Shown here: piece after piece, positions 22,185 through 31,596 of the stretch
Position numbering within the stretch: the first letter of the stretch is position 1
How the letters are laid out: every line of letters begins with the position of its first letter
Assembly (NCBI RefSeq): GCF_026157035.1
Contig: NZ_JANJZA010000001.1
Location: 165,001-229,000, forward strand
Direction of reading: 5' to 3'
DNA: 64,000 nt
DNA from: Sphingomicrobium nitratireducens
GTDB lineage: Bacteria > Pseudomonadota > Alphaproteobacteria > Sphingomonadales > Sphingomonadaceae
The notes under the pieces: model-generated
The model's database searches: none
What the model was told of the DNA's origin: nothing
Seen by the model: the letters and a program-made list of their open reading frames with translations, nothing else
Made by a program: the position numbers and the translations under genes

Positions 22185-22301
22185 GGTTCAACGGGGCGCT
22201 TAGCCAACCCTAGGCGGGCAATAAAGGGCTTTGTGTCGGCGCGCCCCCGGCACGATTAGGGCTTTTCGGTTGGCGTCCATGGGCTTAAGGGCCGCGCCAT
22301 C

Positions 22302-22835
22302 ATGAAACTCGACCTGATTCCTCCCGGCAAGAACCCGCCGGAAAGCCTGAACGTGTTCATCGAGGTGCCGATCGGCGGCGAGCCGGTCAAATACGAGTTC
22401 GACAAGGCGTCCGAGACGATCTTCGTCGACCGTATCCTCCACACGCCGATGCGTTATCCGTGCAATTACGGATTCATCCCGCAAACGCTGTGCGACGATG
22501 GCGATCCCTTGGACTGCCTCGTGATGAGCCGTTGGGCGCTGCTGCCCGGCACGGTCATCGCCGCGCGGCCCGTGGGCGTGCTCCATCTCGAGGACGAGGC
22601 GGGTGGCGACGAGAAGTTGCTCGCGGTGCCGGTGACCAAGGTCTCGCCCTATTACAAGGACGTCGAGGACTATACCGACCTTCCCCCGATCGTGGTCGAG
22701 CAGATCGAGCACTTCTTCACCCACTACAAGGATCTCGAGAAGGAGAAGTGGGTGCGGATCGGCCGCTGGGGCGGGCGCGAGGATGCCTACCAGGTCGTGC
22801 GCGACGCGATCGCGAAAGCCGACAAGAAGGCCTAG
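22302..22835 (+). CDS. ppa: Inorganic pyrophosphatase
   Basis: 177 residues, family I soluble pyrophosphatase, which hydrolyses PPi to two phosphates. Visible are EFDKASETIFVDRIL, YPCNYGFIPQT, the metal-binding signature DGDPLDCLV, and KDVEDYTDLP near the C-terminus. Length is standard. Its TAG overlaps the stop of the convergent receptor gene within a palindromic CTAG. Confidence 0.95.
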   Translation: MKLDLIPPGKNPPESLNVFIEVPIGGEPVKYEFDKASETIFVDRILHTPMRYPCNYGFIPQTLCDDGDPLDCLVMSRWALLPGTVIAARPVGVLHLEDEAGGDEKLLAVPVTKVSPYYKDVEDYTDLPPIVVEQIEHFFTHYKDLEKEKWVRIGRWGGREDAYQVVRDAIAKADKKA

Positions 22836-25450
22836 CTGCCGCCCTGCATCCGCTCGCGGCGCATGTCGCGGAAGAAGCTGCGCGGCACGAAGATCTTGCG
22901 GATCGAAATCGACACGGTGCGACCCGCCGGCTCGAGCAGGGCCGGCTGGTAGCCGAGCGGCACATCGCCGTCCGGCCCGGTCACCTTGGGCCGCTGGTCT
23001 AAGAGGTTGTCGACGGCAAGGCGCAGGCTGGTGCCCGCCAACCATGGCTTTTTCGACAGCGTGTCGAAGCGCTCGGTGAGGTTGAGCCAGGCACGCAGGT
23101 CGACCTTCGAATAGGATGAGAAATCGAGCGTGCCGTCGCCGCTGTCGACGCTCGTCGCGCTGCGCCAGTTGGCGGTAACGCGTAAGCCCAGCCCGTTATT
23201 GTAGCGCCCGCCCTGAACGGTCACTTCGTGCCGCGAACGCCCGCCGAAGCCGCTGAGCGCTTCGCCGCCGAGATAGTCGAGCCGCGGCAGTCCCGGTGCG
23301 ATGGTGACATCGTCCGCGAGCGTTACCGTATGGAAGACGCTGCCGAACAGCCGGCCTCCCTGTCCGCCACCGAAGCGCCCGCCGCCGCCGCGGCGCGGGC
23401 CGCGCTGGCCCTGCTGCCGTTCGGGCGGGGGCGTTTCGGACGCTGGCTGCTGGCCCTGCGGCGCCTGTTGCTGCTGCTCGCCATCGGGCGGGGGTGGCGC
23501 CTGCCCCTCGTCGCGGCGCTGGCGGAACCGCTCGCGAAAACGACCGATCGCCTCGGCGCTCGGTGGCTTGGTCTTGAGGCTCTTCGAAAAGTCTAGTCCC
23601 CAGCGCAACTGGTCGCGCCGCTGCGAATCGTAGTTGACGGGCGTCAGGTCGACCGCGACCAGGCGGCCCTCCCCATCGCGCACGAAGCGATCGGGAAACG
23701 CACTTTCGATCGCCTCGCTCGCGGCAGGGAAGCGCGCGACCGGGTTGGCGATGCGTTCGCGCACATATTCGACACGCAGCGAGAGGTCGTTCTTCGCCGG
23801 GATCGACCAGTTGGCAGCCAGCTTGGCGACGTCGCGCTCCTCGGCGCGGAGGTCCGGGTTGCCGCCGCTGATCGCGGTCAGCAGCACCGTCTCGCCGGTG
23901 GTGAAGTCGAAGAAGCGGGTGAGCGGTTCGGCGAGGCGCGGGTCTCCCAGCTGGGTCAGCGTCGGCGCGATTTCCTCGCGCCCCCAGCTGCCGATCAGGT
24001 CGAGCCGCTTGGTCGGGCCCCACGCGAAACCGCCGCCGAAACTGGTCAGTTCGCCGAAGTCGGACAGCGATTCGATCCCCGCATTGGCGTTGAGCGCGAG
24101 CTTGCCGACGCCCGAATCGCGCGACAACAGCGGGAGTTCGAGGCTCGAAGCCGCGTTCAGGCGGCGACGGAACAGGTCGGTATCGGGATCGCTCGCCCCG
24201 TCGCGGATCGATTTCGATCGGAAGTCGAGCATGCCCGCTTCGCCCTTCAGGGTCAGGGTGATCGCGCCGGCATCGGTATCGGCCAGCGTGCCGTTGACGA
24301 GCGCGTCGATCCCGGCGGTACGGGTCAGCGAATAACTTTCATCGACCGGGAGTGAAGGCGGCGCGCCGAAGTCGCCGAGCGGATCGGCTTCCGGGTCGAG
24401 CAGGTCGATCGCGTCCTGCAATGCCGAAAGGTCGGCGCCGCGGTCGCGGCGGCTGGTCGCATCGGCGATTCCCATGTTGGCGGTCATCGACCAGCGCCAG
24501 TCGCCCGGCTCACTGGTCAACGCGGCAGCGACCTGCGCCTCGCGCGAGCGCGAGCGGCGGCCGAGCGGGTCGGTGCCGACGAGGCGCAGCACGCTGGTTT
24601 CCGCGCCCGGCGGGTCCGCGAAGGGGCTGTCCGCAGGCAGGTCGAGCCCGACCACGGGCGCGCCGAACAGCGAGGCGGTATCGTTCTGCTCGAGCCCGAG
24701 ATTGACGCTCAGCCCCTTGTCGCCGAGCGGACGGCGATGGGTCGCGTTGAGGCGGTAACGCTCGCGGTTGGGGAGCAGCGAGCGATACGGCCGCGGGTCG
24801 GTGGCATCGGGAACGGTGCCGACCGGCACGAGCAGGATGTCGCGTTCGTCCTCGCGCAGCATGCCGTCATGCTCGGCGTCGAAGGCGATGCTTGTGCGCG
24901 TGCCGCCGCGCAGGATCAGCCGGTCGATGTCGATCTCGCCGCCCGCGCGCCCGCCGCGCGTCGCGCCGCGCCCCTCGAGCTGGAGCGTGGTCGAATTGAA
25001 CCGCTCGCGCAGCACGAAGTTCACCACGCGCTGGTCGGGCTTGTATCCGTATTGGAGCGCGACTTCCTCGGGCAGGATGTCGACCCGCTCGATCGCCTCG
25101 GGCGGAAGGTCGCGCAGTTCGCGCCAGCCCGACACGCGTCGACCCTCGATCAGGATGACCGGACGGCCCCCGCCGCCGCCGCGCACGCTGCCGATCTGGG
25201 GCGACAGCGCGTCGAGCAACTCCTCGATGCTGGTCGCGCCCGTCGCCATCACGTCGCGCGCGTCGAGGACGTATTCGGGCTCGATCTGGCCCGGCACCGA
25301 GCCGCGCGGGGCTTCGACGATGATCGTCTCCTCGCCCCCTTCGCGCTCCACGCGCACGCCGTCATCGGACTGCGCGGTTTGCGCCTGCACACTGCCGGCA
25401 AGGGCGATGGCGGCAAGGCTGGAGCAGCCGAGAAAGACGGAACTACGCAT
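22832..25450 (-). CDS. TonB-dependent receptor with Q/P/G/R-rich insert
   Basis: 872 residues: a signal peptide ending SVQAQ, a TonB-box-like ETIIVEAP, a plug (SIEELLDALSPQIGSVRGGGG, then RRVSGWRELRDLPPEAIERV) and a large barrel. Between about residues 625 and 705 it carries an unusual low-complexity segment rich in Gln, Pro, Gly and Arg (PPPPDGEQQQQ, RRGGGGRFGGGQGG). This is predicted to be a surface loop or disordered insertion. The substrate is unknown. The C-terminus (RERMQGGS) does not end in an aromatic residue, unlike a classical barrel, so the last strand is probably the preceding SISIRKIFV. Confidence 0.78.
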   Translation of the reverse strand: MRSSVFLGCSSLAAIALAGSVQAQTAQSDDGVRVEREGGEETIIVEAPRGSVPGQIEPEYVLDARDVMATGATSIEELLDALSPQIGSVRGGGGGRPVILIEGRRVSGWRELRDLPPEAIERVDILPEEVALQYGYKPDQRVVNFVLRERFNSTTLQLEGRGATRGGRAGGEIDIDRLILRGGTRTSIAFDAEHDGMLREDERDILLVPVGTVPDATDPRPYRSLLPNRERYRLNATHRRPLGDKGLSVNLGLEQNDTASLFGAPVVGLDLPADSPFADPPGAETSVLRLVGTDPLGRRSRSREAQVAAALTSEPGDWRWSMTANMGIADATSRRDRGADLSALQDAIDLLDPEADPLGDFGAPPSLPVDESYSLTRTAGIDALVNGTLADTDAGAITLTLKGEAGMLDFRSKSIRDGASDPDTDLFRRRLNAASSLELPLLSRDSGVGKLALNANAGIESLSDFGELTSFGGGFAWGPTKRLDLIGSWGREEIAPTLTQLGDPRLAEPLTRFFDFTTGETVLLTAISGGNPDLRAEERDVAKLAANWSIPAKNDLSLRVEYVRERIANPVARFPAASEAIESAFPDRFVRDGEGRLVAVDLTPVNYDSQRRDQLRWGLDFSKSLKTKPPSAEAIGRFRERFRQRRDEGQAPPPPDGEQQQQAPQGQQPASETPPPERQQGQRGPRRGGGGRFGGGQGGRLFGSVFHTVTLADDVTIAPGLPRLDYLGGEALSGFGGRSRHEVTVQGGRYNNGLGLRVTANWRSATSVDSGDGTLDFSSYSKVDLRAWLNLTERFDTLSKKPWLAGTSLRLAVDNLLDQRPKVTGPDGDVPLGYQPALLEPAGRTVSISIRKIFVPRSFFRDMRRERMQGGS

Positions 25451-25552
25451 CGAGAACCCCTGACATCGGACGAAATCGCCCTCACCGAACTGGCGCGACG
25501 CGCCTGAACCTGCAATGGCTGGACCATCGCAAACGATCTTGGGGGAACAACG

Positions 25553-27073
25553 ATGCGCCTTACCCTGTTTGCCGCCTTCCTGCTAGCGGGATGCGCCACC
25601 CAGCCGCTCGATGCCGCGCAGCACGCGCCCGGCAACGCCGAACGCGAAACCGCCGCCGCGCTGTCGCGCGCAGCCGCGATCGAACCCAGGATCAACGCCA
25701 TCATCGCGCTCGACCCGACCGCGATCGAGCAGGCCCGCGCCATCGACCGTTCGGGCGAGAGCGGCCCGCTGGTCGGCGTGCCGGTCCTGCTCAAGGACAA
25801 TATCGAAGCCAGGGGCCCGCTCCCGACGACCGCGGGCAGCCTCGCGCTCAAGGACAATGTGACCGATCGCGACAGCCCGCTGGTGGCGGGCCTGCGCGAT
25901 GCGGGCGCGGTGATCCTGGGCAAGACCAACCTGTCGGAATGGGCCAATTTCCGGTCCGAGAATTCGAACAGCGGCTGGAGCGCGGTGGGCGGCCAGACCT
26001 ACAATCCCCACGCGCTCGACCGTTCGCCCTGCGGCTCGTCGAGCGGCTCGGGCGCCGCGGTCGCCGCGGGAATCGTCGACGTCGCCATCGGCACCGAGAC
26101 CAACGGTTCGATCACCTGTCCCGCCGCGATGAACGGCATCGTCGGGTTCAAGCCCTCGGTCGGCATGGTCAGCCGCACTCACATCGTCCCGATCAGCGTC
26201 ACGCAGGACACGGCCGGCCCGATGACCAGGACCGTCTATCAGGCGGCGGCCGTGATGGATGCGATCGCGGGGAGCGACCCGGCCGACAAAGCAACGGTCG
26301 GAACCGACAAGTTTCGCGGCACCTTCGTCGCCGGGCTCGACGGCGCGAGCCTTAAGGGCGTGCGTCTCGGGGTGCTCGACTTCGCGACGGGCTTCGGCAC
26401 CGACGAGGCGTTCGCAGCCGCCAAGGCCCAGCTGGAGCGGCAGGGCGCGATCCTTGTGCCCATCGCCGAGATCGGCGCGGAGCCGCTTGCTGACGAGATC
26501 AGCTACAACATCCTTCTCGTCGAATTCCGCGACGGGCTGAACAAGTATCTCGCCTCGACGCCTTCAGCGGTGAAGACGCGCACGCTTGCCGACCTCATTG
26601 CCTTCAACAAGGCCGACCCTCGCGAGCTCGCCGTGTTCGACCAATCGATCTTCGAAAAGGCGGATAAGACCCGCATCGACGACCCCGACTATCTCGCCGG
26701 CCTCGAGAAGAATCTTGCCTGGTCGGGGCCGGACGGCATCGACCGGCTCCTCAAGGCCAACGGCGTCGAGGCCCTGATCTTCCCGACGACCGCGCCAGCA
26801 ATGCTGATCGATCATGTCCATGGCGACAGCTGGCATGGCGGCGGGGCGGGCTACATCGCGGCGTGGGCAGGCTATCCGCACCTCACCGTCCCGATGGGAA
26901 CGACCAAGGGCCTGCCGGTCGGCCTCAGCTTCATGGGCGCCAAGTGGACCGACGCGCGCATTCTCGCCCTCGGCCACGCCTACGAACAGGCGCGTCCCGC
27001 GCTGCCCACGCCGCAATTCTATCCCAGCGTGATGGCCAACCCGCTGTTCGTTCCGCTGCTGGCAAAGCCCTAG
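25553..27073 (+). CDS. Amidase-signature hydrolase, predicted lipoprotein
   Basis: 506 residues. The N-terminal signal peptide contains lipobox LAGC (about residues 12-15), so the enzyme should be exported and lipid-anchored. The amidase-signature catalytic triad is recognisable: Lys in VLLKDN, the cis-Ser in the glycine/serine-rich CGSSSGSGAA, and the nucleophile Ser in GTETNGSITCPAAMNG. It hydrolyses an amide, identity unknown. The C-terminal part (AGYPHLTVPMG, LPVGLSFMG) is complete. It shares CTAG stops with the convergent SMR gene. Confidence 0.85.
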   Translation: MRLTLFAAFLLAGCATQPLDAAQHAPGNAERETAAALSRAAAIEPRINAIIALDPTAIEQARAIDRSGESGPLVGVPVLLKDNIEARGPLPTTAGSLALKDNVTDRDSPLVAGLRDAGAVILGKTNLSEWANFRSENSNSGWSAVGGQTYNPHALDRSPCGSSSGSGAAVAAGIVDVAIGTETNGSITCPAAMNGIVGFKPSVGMVSRTHIVPISVTQDTAGPMTRTVYQAAAVMDAIAGSDPADKATVGTDKFRGTFVAGLDGASLKGVRLGVLDFATGFGTDEAFAAAKAQLERQGAILVPIAEIGAEPLADEISYNILLVEFRDGLNKYLASTPSAVKTRTLADLIAFNKADPRELAVFDQSIFEKADKTRIDDPDYLAGLEKNLAWSGPDGIDRLLKANGVEALIFPTTAPAMLIDHVHGDSWHGGGAGYIAAWAGYPHLTVPMGTTKGLPVGLSFMGAKWTDARILALGHAYEQARPALPTPQFYPSVMANPLFVPLLAKP

Positions 27074-27384
27074 GCGGTCAGCTTCAGCCCCGCGATGCAC
27101 GCGACGATGCCGAGGATGAGGAGCAACCGCACCGTCGTGCCCGGCTCGTCGTAGAAGGCGATGCCGACGACGACTGTGCCGATCGCACCGATCCCGCCCC
27201 ATACCGCGTAGGCGGTGCCCATCGGGATGGTCCGCGCCGCCCGCTCGAGCAGCGCCATGCTGAGCGCGACCGAGACCAGGAAGGCGAGCGTCCAAGGCAG
27301 GTTCCTGAACCCGTCGACATAGCGCAACGTGGTGGTGAACCCGACCTCGAACAGGCCGCCGAGCACAAGCAGGACCCAGGCCAT
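27070..27384 (-). CDS. Small multidrug resistance family exporter, SugE/Gdx-like
   Basis: 104 residues with four transmembrane helices and the essential Glu in LFEVG (residue 13). The third-helix wording IPMGTAYAVWGGIGAIGT resembles the guanidinium exporter (SugE/Gdx) branch more than EmrE. It is an inner-membrane proton-coupled antiporter. Its ATG overlaps the EamA stop (TGATG), so it is the last gene of a coupled minus-strand set. Substrate is inferred from motif only; no guanidine riboswitch is visible. Confidence 0.82.
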   Translation of the reverse strand: MAWVLLVLGGLFEVGFTTTLRYVDGFRNLPWTLAFLVSVALSMALLERAARTIPMGTAYAVWGGIGAIGTVVVGIAFYDEPGTTVRLLLILGIVACIAGLKLTA

Positions 27385-28277
27385 CACGCGGCTTCCATCG
27401 GGTGGTCGGCGGGTTCGGGCCGCGCCGCGATCCAGCATCCCACGACGATCGCCACCGCCCCCGCGACGGTCCACGGCGAAGGCACTTCGGAAAAGACCAG
27501 GAAACCGAACAAGGCGGCCCACAGGAACCCCGAATATTCGCTGGTCGAAAGGTAGCTCGCCTCGGCGCGTGCATAGGCCCAGGCCAGCCCGAGCATTCCC
27601 GCGATCGACAGGCCGGTCGCCACGAGTAGTGCCCGCACCGACGCGGCGGGAAAGGCGGGAACGCCCGCGACCAGCGAGACAAGCCAGAAACCTGCGCCCG
27701 CGATCGCGAAATAGTAGAAGGCGATCTCGATCGGCCCGGCGCGCTGGGACTGCTTGCGCATCAGCAGCATGTTGAACGCGTAGAGCGTCGCCGAGAGGAG
27801 GATCGACAGGCCGCCGAGCAGCGCCTCGCGCCCGAGATCTGCCTGCGTCTGGCCGAACAGGATGGTGGCAACGCCGAGGAAGGCGAGCCCGGACCCGCCG
27901 AGGATGCGCTTGCCGACCTGCTCGCCCAAGAGCGGGCCGGCGAGGATCGCGGCGAGCAGCGGCGCGATGAAGGCCAGCGCGATCGCCTGCGCCATCGGCA
28001 CGTAGGTCAGGCCCCAGAAGAAGGTGAAGCTCATCGGCACCATCATGATGCCGCGCACGAGATGGAGTCGCATGGTTGCGCGCTCGGGCCAGCCCTTGCG
28101 GGTCATGAGGTAGGCCGCGCCGACCAGCGGGATCGCGATGAGGGCGCGCCACGACAGGGCGGACAGGGCGCCCGCCTCGAGGCTGACCTCCTTCATTGCC
28201 GCGTCCATGGCCGACAGGAAGCCGATCGCGATGATGGCGCCCGAATAGGCGCGCAGCGGGGACTGGACCGCGCTCAC
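27384..28277 (-). CDS. EamA/DMT-family transporter
   Basis: 297 residues with ten predicted transmembrane segments in two EamA repeats. The first ends with PMAQAIALAFIAPLLAAILA and the second with FLWAALFGFLVFSEVPSPWTVAGA. It is an inner-membrane metabolite exporter of unknown substrate. Its start overlaps the monooxygenase stop by four bases, and it is coupled to the SMR exporter downstream. Confidence 0.85.
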   Translation of the reverse strand: MSAVQSPLRAYSGAIIAIGFLSAMDAAMKEVSLEAGALSALSWRALIAIPLVGAAYLMTRKGWPERATMRLHLVRGIMMVPMSFTFFWGLTYVPMAQAIALAFIAPLLAAILAGPLLGEQVGKRILGGSGLAFLGVATILFGQTQADLGREALLGGLSILLSATLYAFNMLLMRKQSQRAGPIEIAFYYFAIAGAGFWLVSLVAGVPAFPAASVRALLVATGLSIAGMLGLAWAYARAEASYLSTSEYSGFLWAALFGFLVFSEVPSPWTVAGAVAIVVGCWIAARPEPADHPMEAA

Positions 28278-29683
28278 GTCGTGGCCTGCACCAGTCGCAT
28301 CAGGTTGGCAAAGGCGGGCTTGGAGGCGGCACGCATCCGCTTGAGGATCGCCATCCGGGCCGTGTCGTCAGGTGCCACCGCCGCGACCGTCTTCGCAAAG
28401 CCGTCGAGCCGGGAGTCGACCAGGAAGCGCCCGATCTTCTCTTCCTCGTTCCAGGCCTTCTGGTTGAGCATGTTGACCATCGTCGCGAGGGCATACTGGT
28501 CGAGGCCATCGGGCAGCGGGATCGGACGTGCGAGCGCGTTCTTCTTCTCGTCCTCCGTGTAGTTGGCCTCGATGAAGGCGGTGAGTGCGGCGCTGAACGC
28601 GGGCTGGGGAATGCGGATCATCTGCAGCGTGATCCGGCCGTCCGCCCACAGCGGCACCGGCGGGCGGCGCGTGACGGCGGTTGCCGTGCAATCGATGAAC
28701 AAGGCGCCGTCCGGCACGGCGCTGTCACCATCGTCGAACGTCATCCGCCCCTTTCCGATTGAGCGGACGTGACCGCGGCGCACGACGTTCTCGACGGTGC
28801 GCGCGAGTGCCACTTCGGCGGGCGAGCTGGTCGCATAATGAAACATCGAGGGCCGATGATCGGGGTCGATCCGCAGCATGTAGTCGACCGCTTCCAGCCG
28901 TTCGAACAGGTCGTCCGGATCGCTGGCCGCCGCGATCGCCTCGAGCCAGTCGGCTTGGCCTTCGAATACCTGTTCGAAGAAGTCCATTCCCGGCTGCATC
29001 CTGGAACGATTGAACAACCAGCTGTCGCGGGGACGCACCCAGGTGATCGCCGGGGCTTCGACGCCCGACTGGAGGAGCCAGAGAACCGTGTCGATCGCGG
29101 TCTTGCCGCCCCCGAGGACGACGAAGGCGCGCGGCGCATTCTCGCCTTCCTTCCAGAGGTGAGGAAGCGCGTTGGGCGGCACCATGCGCGCCCCTTCTTC
29201 CACGTCGAACCGAGGCGTGTGGGTCGAAGGGACGGTGGTGCCGTAATAGGTGGAATCGACGAGGGCGCGCCGGACCGCGATGTCCTTCTCCTCGCCCGTC
29301 AGGATCGAACGGAAGCGCCCTTCGCCGAGCCATTCGTGGCTGGGGAAGTAGCGCACCCGCCCCGACGGCAGCAGGCGCCTCGTCATGACCTTCTCGAAAT
29401 AGACTGATACTTCTGATCCGGAAGCGAGACCGAGCAATCCCTTGTTGAGCCCGTCCCGATCCACTTCGCCGTCGCAGAGCTCGAGCGAATTGACACCGTA
29501 GAATGCCGACGGCTGGTGGAGCGTGACGAAGCTGTAGGCGTCGTTCCAATGTCCGCCGGGGCGCGCATGATTGTCGATGATGACGATGTCGGCGGCCGGG
29601 TCCTGCGCGAGCAGCGTGTCGGCAAAGGCGAGGCCCGAGGCCCCGGCCCCGATGATGCAATAGTCGGTTTGGAGCCCGGCCAA
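28274..29683 (-). CDS. FAD/NAD(P)-binding flavin monooxygenase-like oxidoreductase
   Basis: 469 residues. The N-terminal dinucleotide fold is YCIIGAGASGLAFADTLL, followed by VIIDNHARPGGHWNDAYSFVTLHQ, which matches the FAD-binding wording of flavin-containing monooxygenases. A second nucleotide-binding motif is VVLGGGKTAIDTVLWL (about residues 188-203). The start is a TTG two bases after the ispG TAG; no other start keeps the N-terminal FAD motif. Substrate unknown. Confidence 0.75.
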   Translation of the reverse strand: MAGLQTDYCIIGAGASGLAFADTLLAQDPAADIVIIDNHARPGGHWNDAYSFVTLHQPSAFYGVNSLELCDGEVDRDGLNKGLLGLASGSEVSVYFEKVMTRRLLPSGRVRYFPSHEWLGEGRFRSILTGEEKDIAVRRALVDSTYYGTTVPSTHTPRFDVEEGARMVPPNALPHLWKEGENAPRAFVVLGGGKTAIDTVLWLLQSGVEAPAITWVRPRDSWLFNRSRMQPGMDFFEQVFEGQADWLEAIAAASDPDDLFERLEAVDYMLRIDPDHRPSMFHYATSSPAEVALARTVENVVRRGHVRSIGKGRMTFDDGDSAVPDGALFIDCTATAVTRRPPVPLWADGRITLQMIRIPQPAFSAALTAFIEANYTEDEKKNALARPIPLPDGLDQYALATMVNMLNQKAWNEEEKIGRFLVDSRLDGFAKTVAAVAPDDTARMAILKRMRAASKPAFANLMRLVQATT

Positions 29684-30817
29684 CTACTCCGCCGCTTCCG
29701 GCGTGCCCGCGTCGGTCATCCCGGCCTCGATCTCGGCGGCCTTCTTTTCGACCAGCGCGACGATGTGATCGACCATGTCGGCGTCCTGCACGTGATGGTC
29801 GGTCAGTCCGGAGAGATAGACCATGTGCTTGCCGTTGCCGCCGCCGGTGATGCCGATATCGGTCTCGCGCGCTTCGCCCGGCCCGTTGACCACGCAGCCG
29901 AGCACCGAAAGGCTCATCGGCGTCTTGATGTGCTGGAGGCGCTCCTCGAGCGTCTGGACGGTGCGGATCACGTCGAAACCCTGGCGCGCGCAGCTCGGGC
30001 AGGAGACGACGCGCACCCCGCGCGAGCGAAGGCCCAGCGCCTTCAAAATCTCGAAGCCGACGCGGACTTCCTCTTCGGGCTCGGCCGACAGCGAGACGCG
30101 GATCGTGTCGCCGATACCCGCCCACAGCAGCGAGCCGATGCCGATCGCGCTCTTGACCGTCCCGCCGATCAGCCCGCCGGCCTCGGTGATGCCGAGATGC
30201 AGCGGGCAGTCGACCTGCGAGGCGAGGTCCGAATAGGCCGCGACCGCCATCATCAGGTCACTCGCCTTCACCGCGACCTTGAAGTCGTGGAAGTCGTGGT
30301 CCTGGAGAATGCGGATATGATCGAGCGCGCTTTCGACCAGCGCGTCGGGGCAGGGCTCGCCATATTTCTCGAGCAGGTCCTTCTCGAGGCTGCCCGCGTT
30401 GACCCCGATGCGGATCGCGCAGCCATTGGCCTTGGCCGCCGCGATGACTTCCTTCACCCGCTCGTCCGAGCCGATATTGCCGGGATTGATGCGCAGACAC
30501 GCAGCCCCCGCGTCAGCGGCTTCGAGCGCGCGCTTGTAGTGGAAATGGATGTCGGCGACGATCGGTACGTTCGCAGCACGCACGATCTCGGGCATCGCGG
30601 CGGTGCTGTCCGTGTCGGGGCAGGACACGCGGATGATGTCGGCGCCGGCTTCCTCGCAGCGGCGGATCTGGTCGATCGTCGCCTTTGCGTCCGAGGTCGG
30701 CGTGTTGGTCATCGTCTGCACGCTAATCGGCGCATCGCCTCCGACGGGAACGGAGCCGACCATGATCTGGCGGGATTGGCGGCGCTCGATGGTGCGCCAG
30801 GGGCGAATGTCCGACAT
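29684..30817 (-). CDS. ispG: 4-hydroxy-3-methylbut-2-enyl diphosphate synthase IspG
   Basis: 377 residues, the [4Fe-4S] enzyme converting MEcPP to HMBPP in the MEP isoprenoid pathway. Iron-sulfur ligands are visible in [15 protein letters not shown] and in [11 protein letters not shown]. The TIM-barrel start is [18 protein letters not shown]. The ATG at 30817 ([14 protein letters not shown]) is preferred over upstream starts because it gives the usual N-terminus. The gene is divergent from a short-chain dehydrogenase across 76 bases. Confidence 0.95.
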   Translation of the reverse strand: MSDIRPWRTIERRQSRQIMVGSVPVGGDAPISVQTMTNTPTSDAKATIDQIRRCEEAGADIIRVSCPDTDSTAAMPEIVRAANVPIVADIHFHYKRALEAADAGAACLRINPGNIGSDERVKEVIAAAKANGCAIRIGVNAGSLEKDLLEKYGEPCPDALVESALDHIRILQDHDFHDFKVAVKASDLMMAVAAYSDLASQVDCPLHLGITEAGGLIGGTVKSAIGIGSLLWAGIGDTIRVSLSAEPEEEVRVGFEILKALGLRSRGVRVVSCPSCARQGFDVIRTVQTLEERLQHIKTPMSLSVLGCVVNGPGEARETDIGITGGGNGKHMVYLSGLTDHHVQDADMVDHIVALVEKKAAEIEAGMTDAGTPEAAE

Positions 30818-30893
30818 GGGCACCGATATAGGCGCGCTCGGTGACGAACTAAAGTCGCTGTCGATCATTGGGGGAGAAAGACAGGAGAGCCCC

Positions 30894-31559
30894 ATGCCCA
30901 GCATCGTCATCACCGGAGCCAGCCGCGGGATCGGGAAGGGGCTGGCCGAGGCCTATGCAGGCGAAGGCTGGGACGTGATCGCGACCGCACGAAGCGACGG
31001 GGACCTCGCGATGCTCTCGGCCATCGACGGGGTCGAGGCGCATCGGCTAGATGTGACCGACGAGGCTTCGCGGAGCGCCTTCGTGGACGCGGTCGGTGAC
31101 CGCCCGGTCGACGTCCTCCTCAACAATGCCGGCATTCTCGACGGCGGGCCACCTTCGGTCGAAGCGTGGCAGAGGAGTTTCCTCGTCAACACCATCGCGC
31201 CGACGCTGCTGAGCCAGGCCCTTGCCGACAATGTCGCGGCATCCGAGAGGAAGGTCATCGCCCTGATGTCATCCAAGGTCGGCTCGATCGACGACAATTC
31301 GGGCGGCGGGATCGTGATGTACCGGAGTTCCAAGACCGCCGCGAACATGGCGTTTAAATGCCTCGAGATCGAGCTGGCCCCGCGCGGCATCTCGACCGTG
31401 ATTCTCCATCCCGGCTGGGTCCAGACCGAAATGGGCGGCGAGAATGCGCTGATCGACGTCGCCACCAGCGTGGCCGGCCTGCGCGAACGGATCGCGGAGA
31501 CAAGCAGCGACAATAGCGGCCGTTTCGTCACCTATGACGGGCAGCCGATCGCCTGGTAG
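30894..31559 (+). CDS. Short-chain dehydrogenase, C-factor-like
   Basis: 221 residues. Rossmann motif [16 protein letters not shown] at the N-terminus, NNAG at about residue 80, and the catalytic Tyr-x3-Lys in [10 protein letters not shown]. The overall pattern ([14 protein letters not shown]) is close to C-factor/carbonyl-reductase-like SDRs. The ATG at 30894 is chosen because CAGGAGAG precedes it and the Rossmann motif follows within six residues. Substrate unknown. Confidence 0.88.
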   Translation: MPSIVITGASRGIGKGLAEAYAGEGWDVIATARSDGDLAMLSAIDGVEAHRLDVTDEASRSAFVDAVGDRPVDVLLNNAGILDGGPPSVEAWQRSFLVNTIAPTLLSQALADNVAASERKVIALMSSKVGSIDDNSGGGIVMYRSSKTAANMAFKCLEIELAPRGISTVILHPGWVQTEMGGENALIDVATSVAGLRERIAETSSDNSGRFVTYDGQPIAW

Positions 31560-31596
31560 GGCTGGCGCACCGCAAAAAGCGGGCTAGAGAAGCGCC

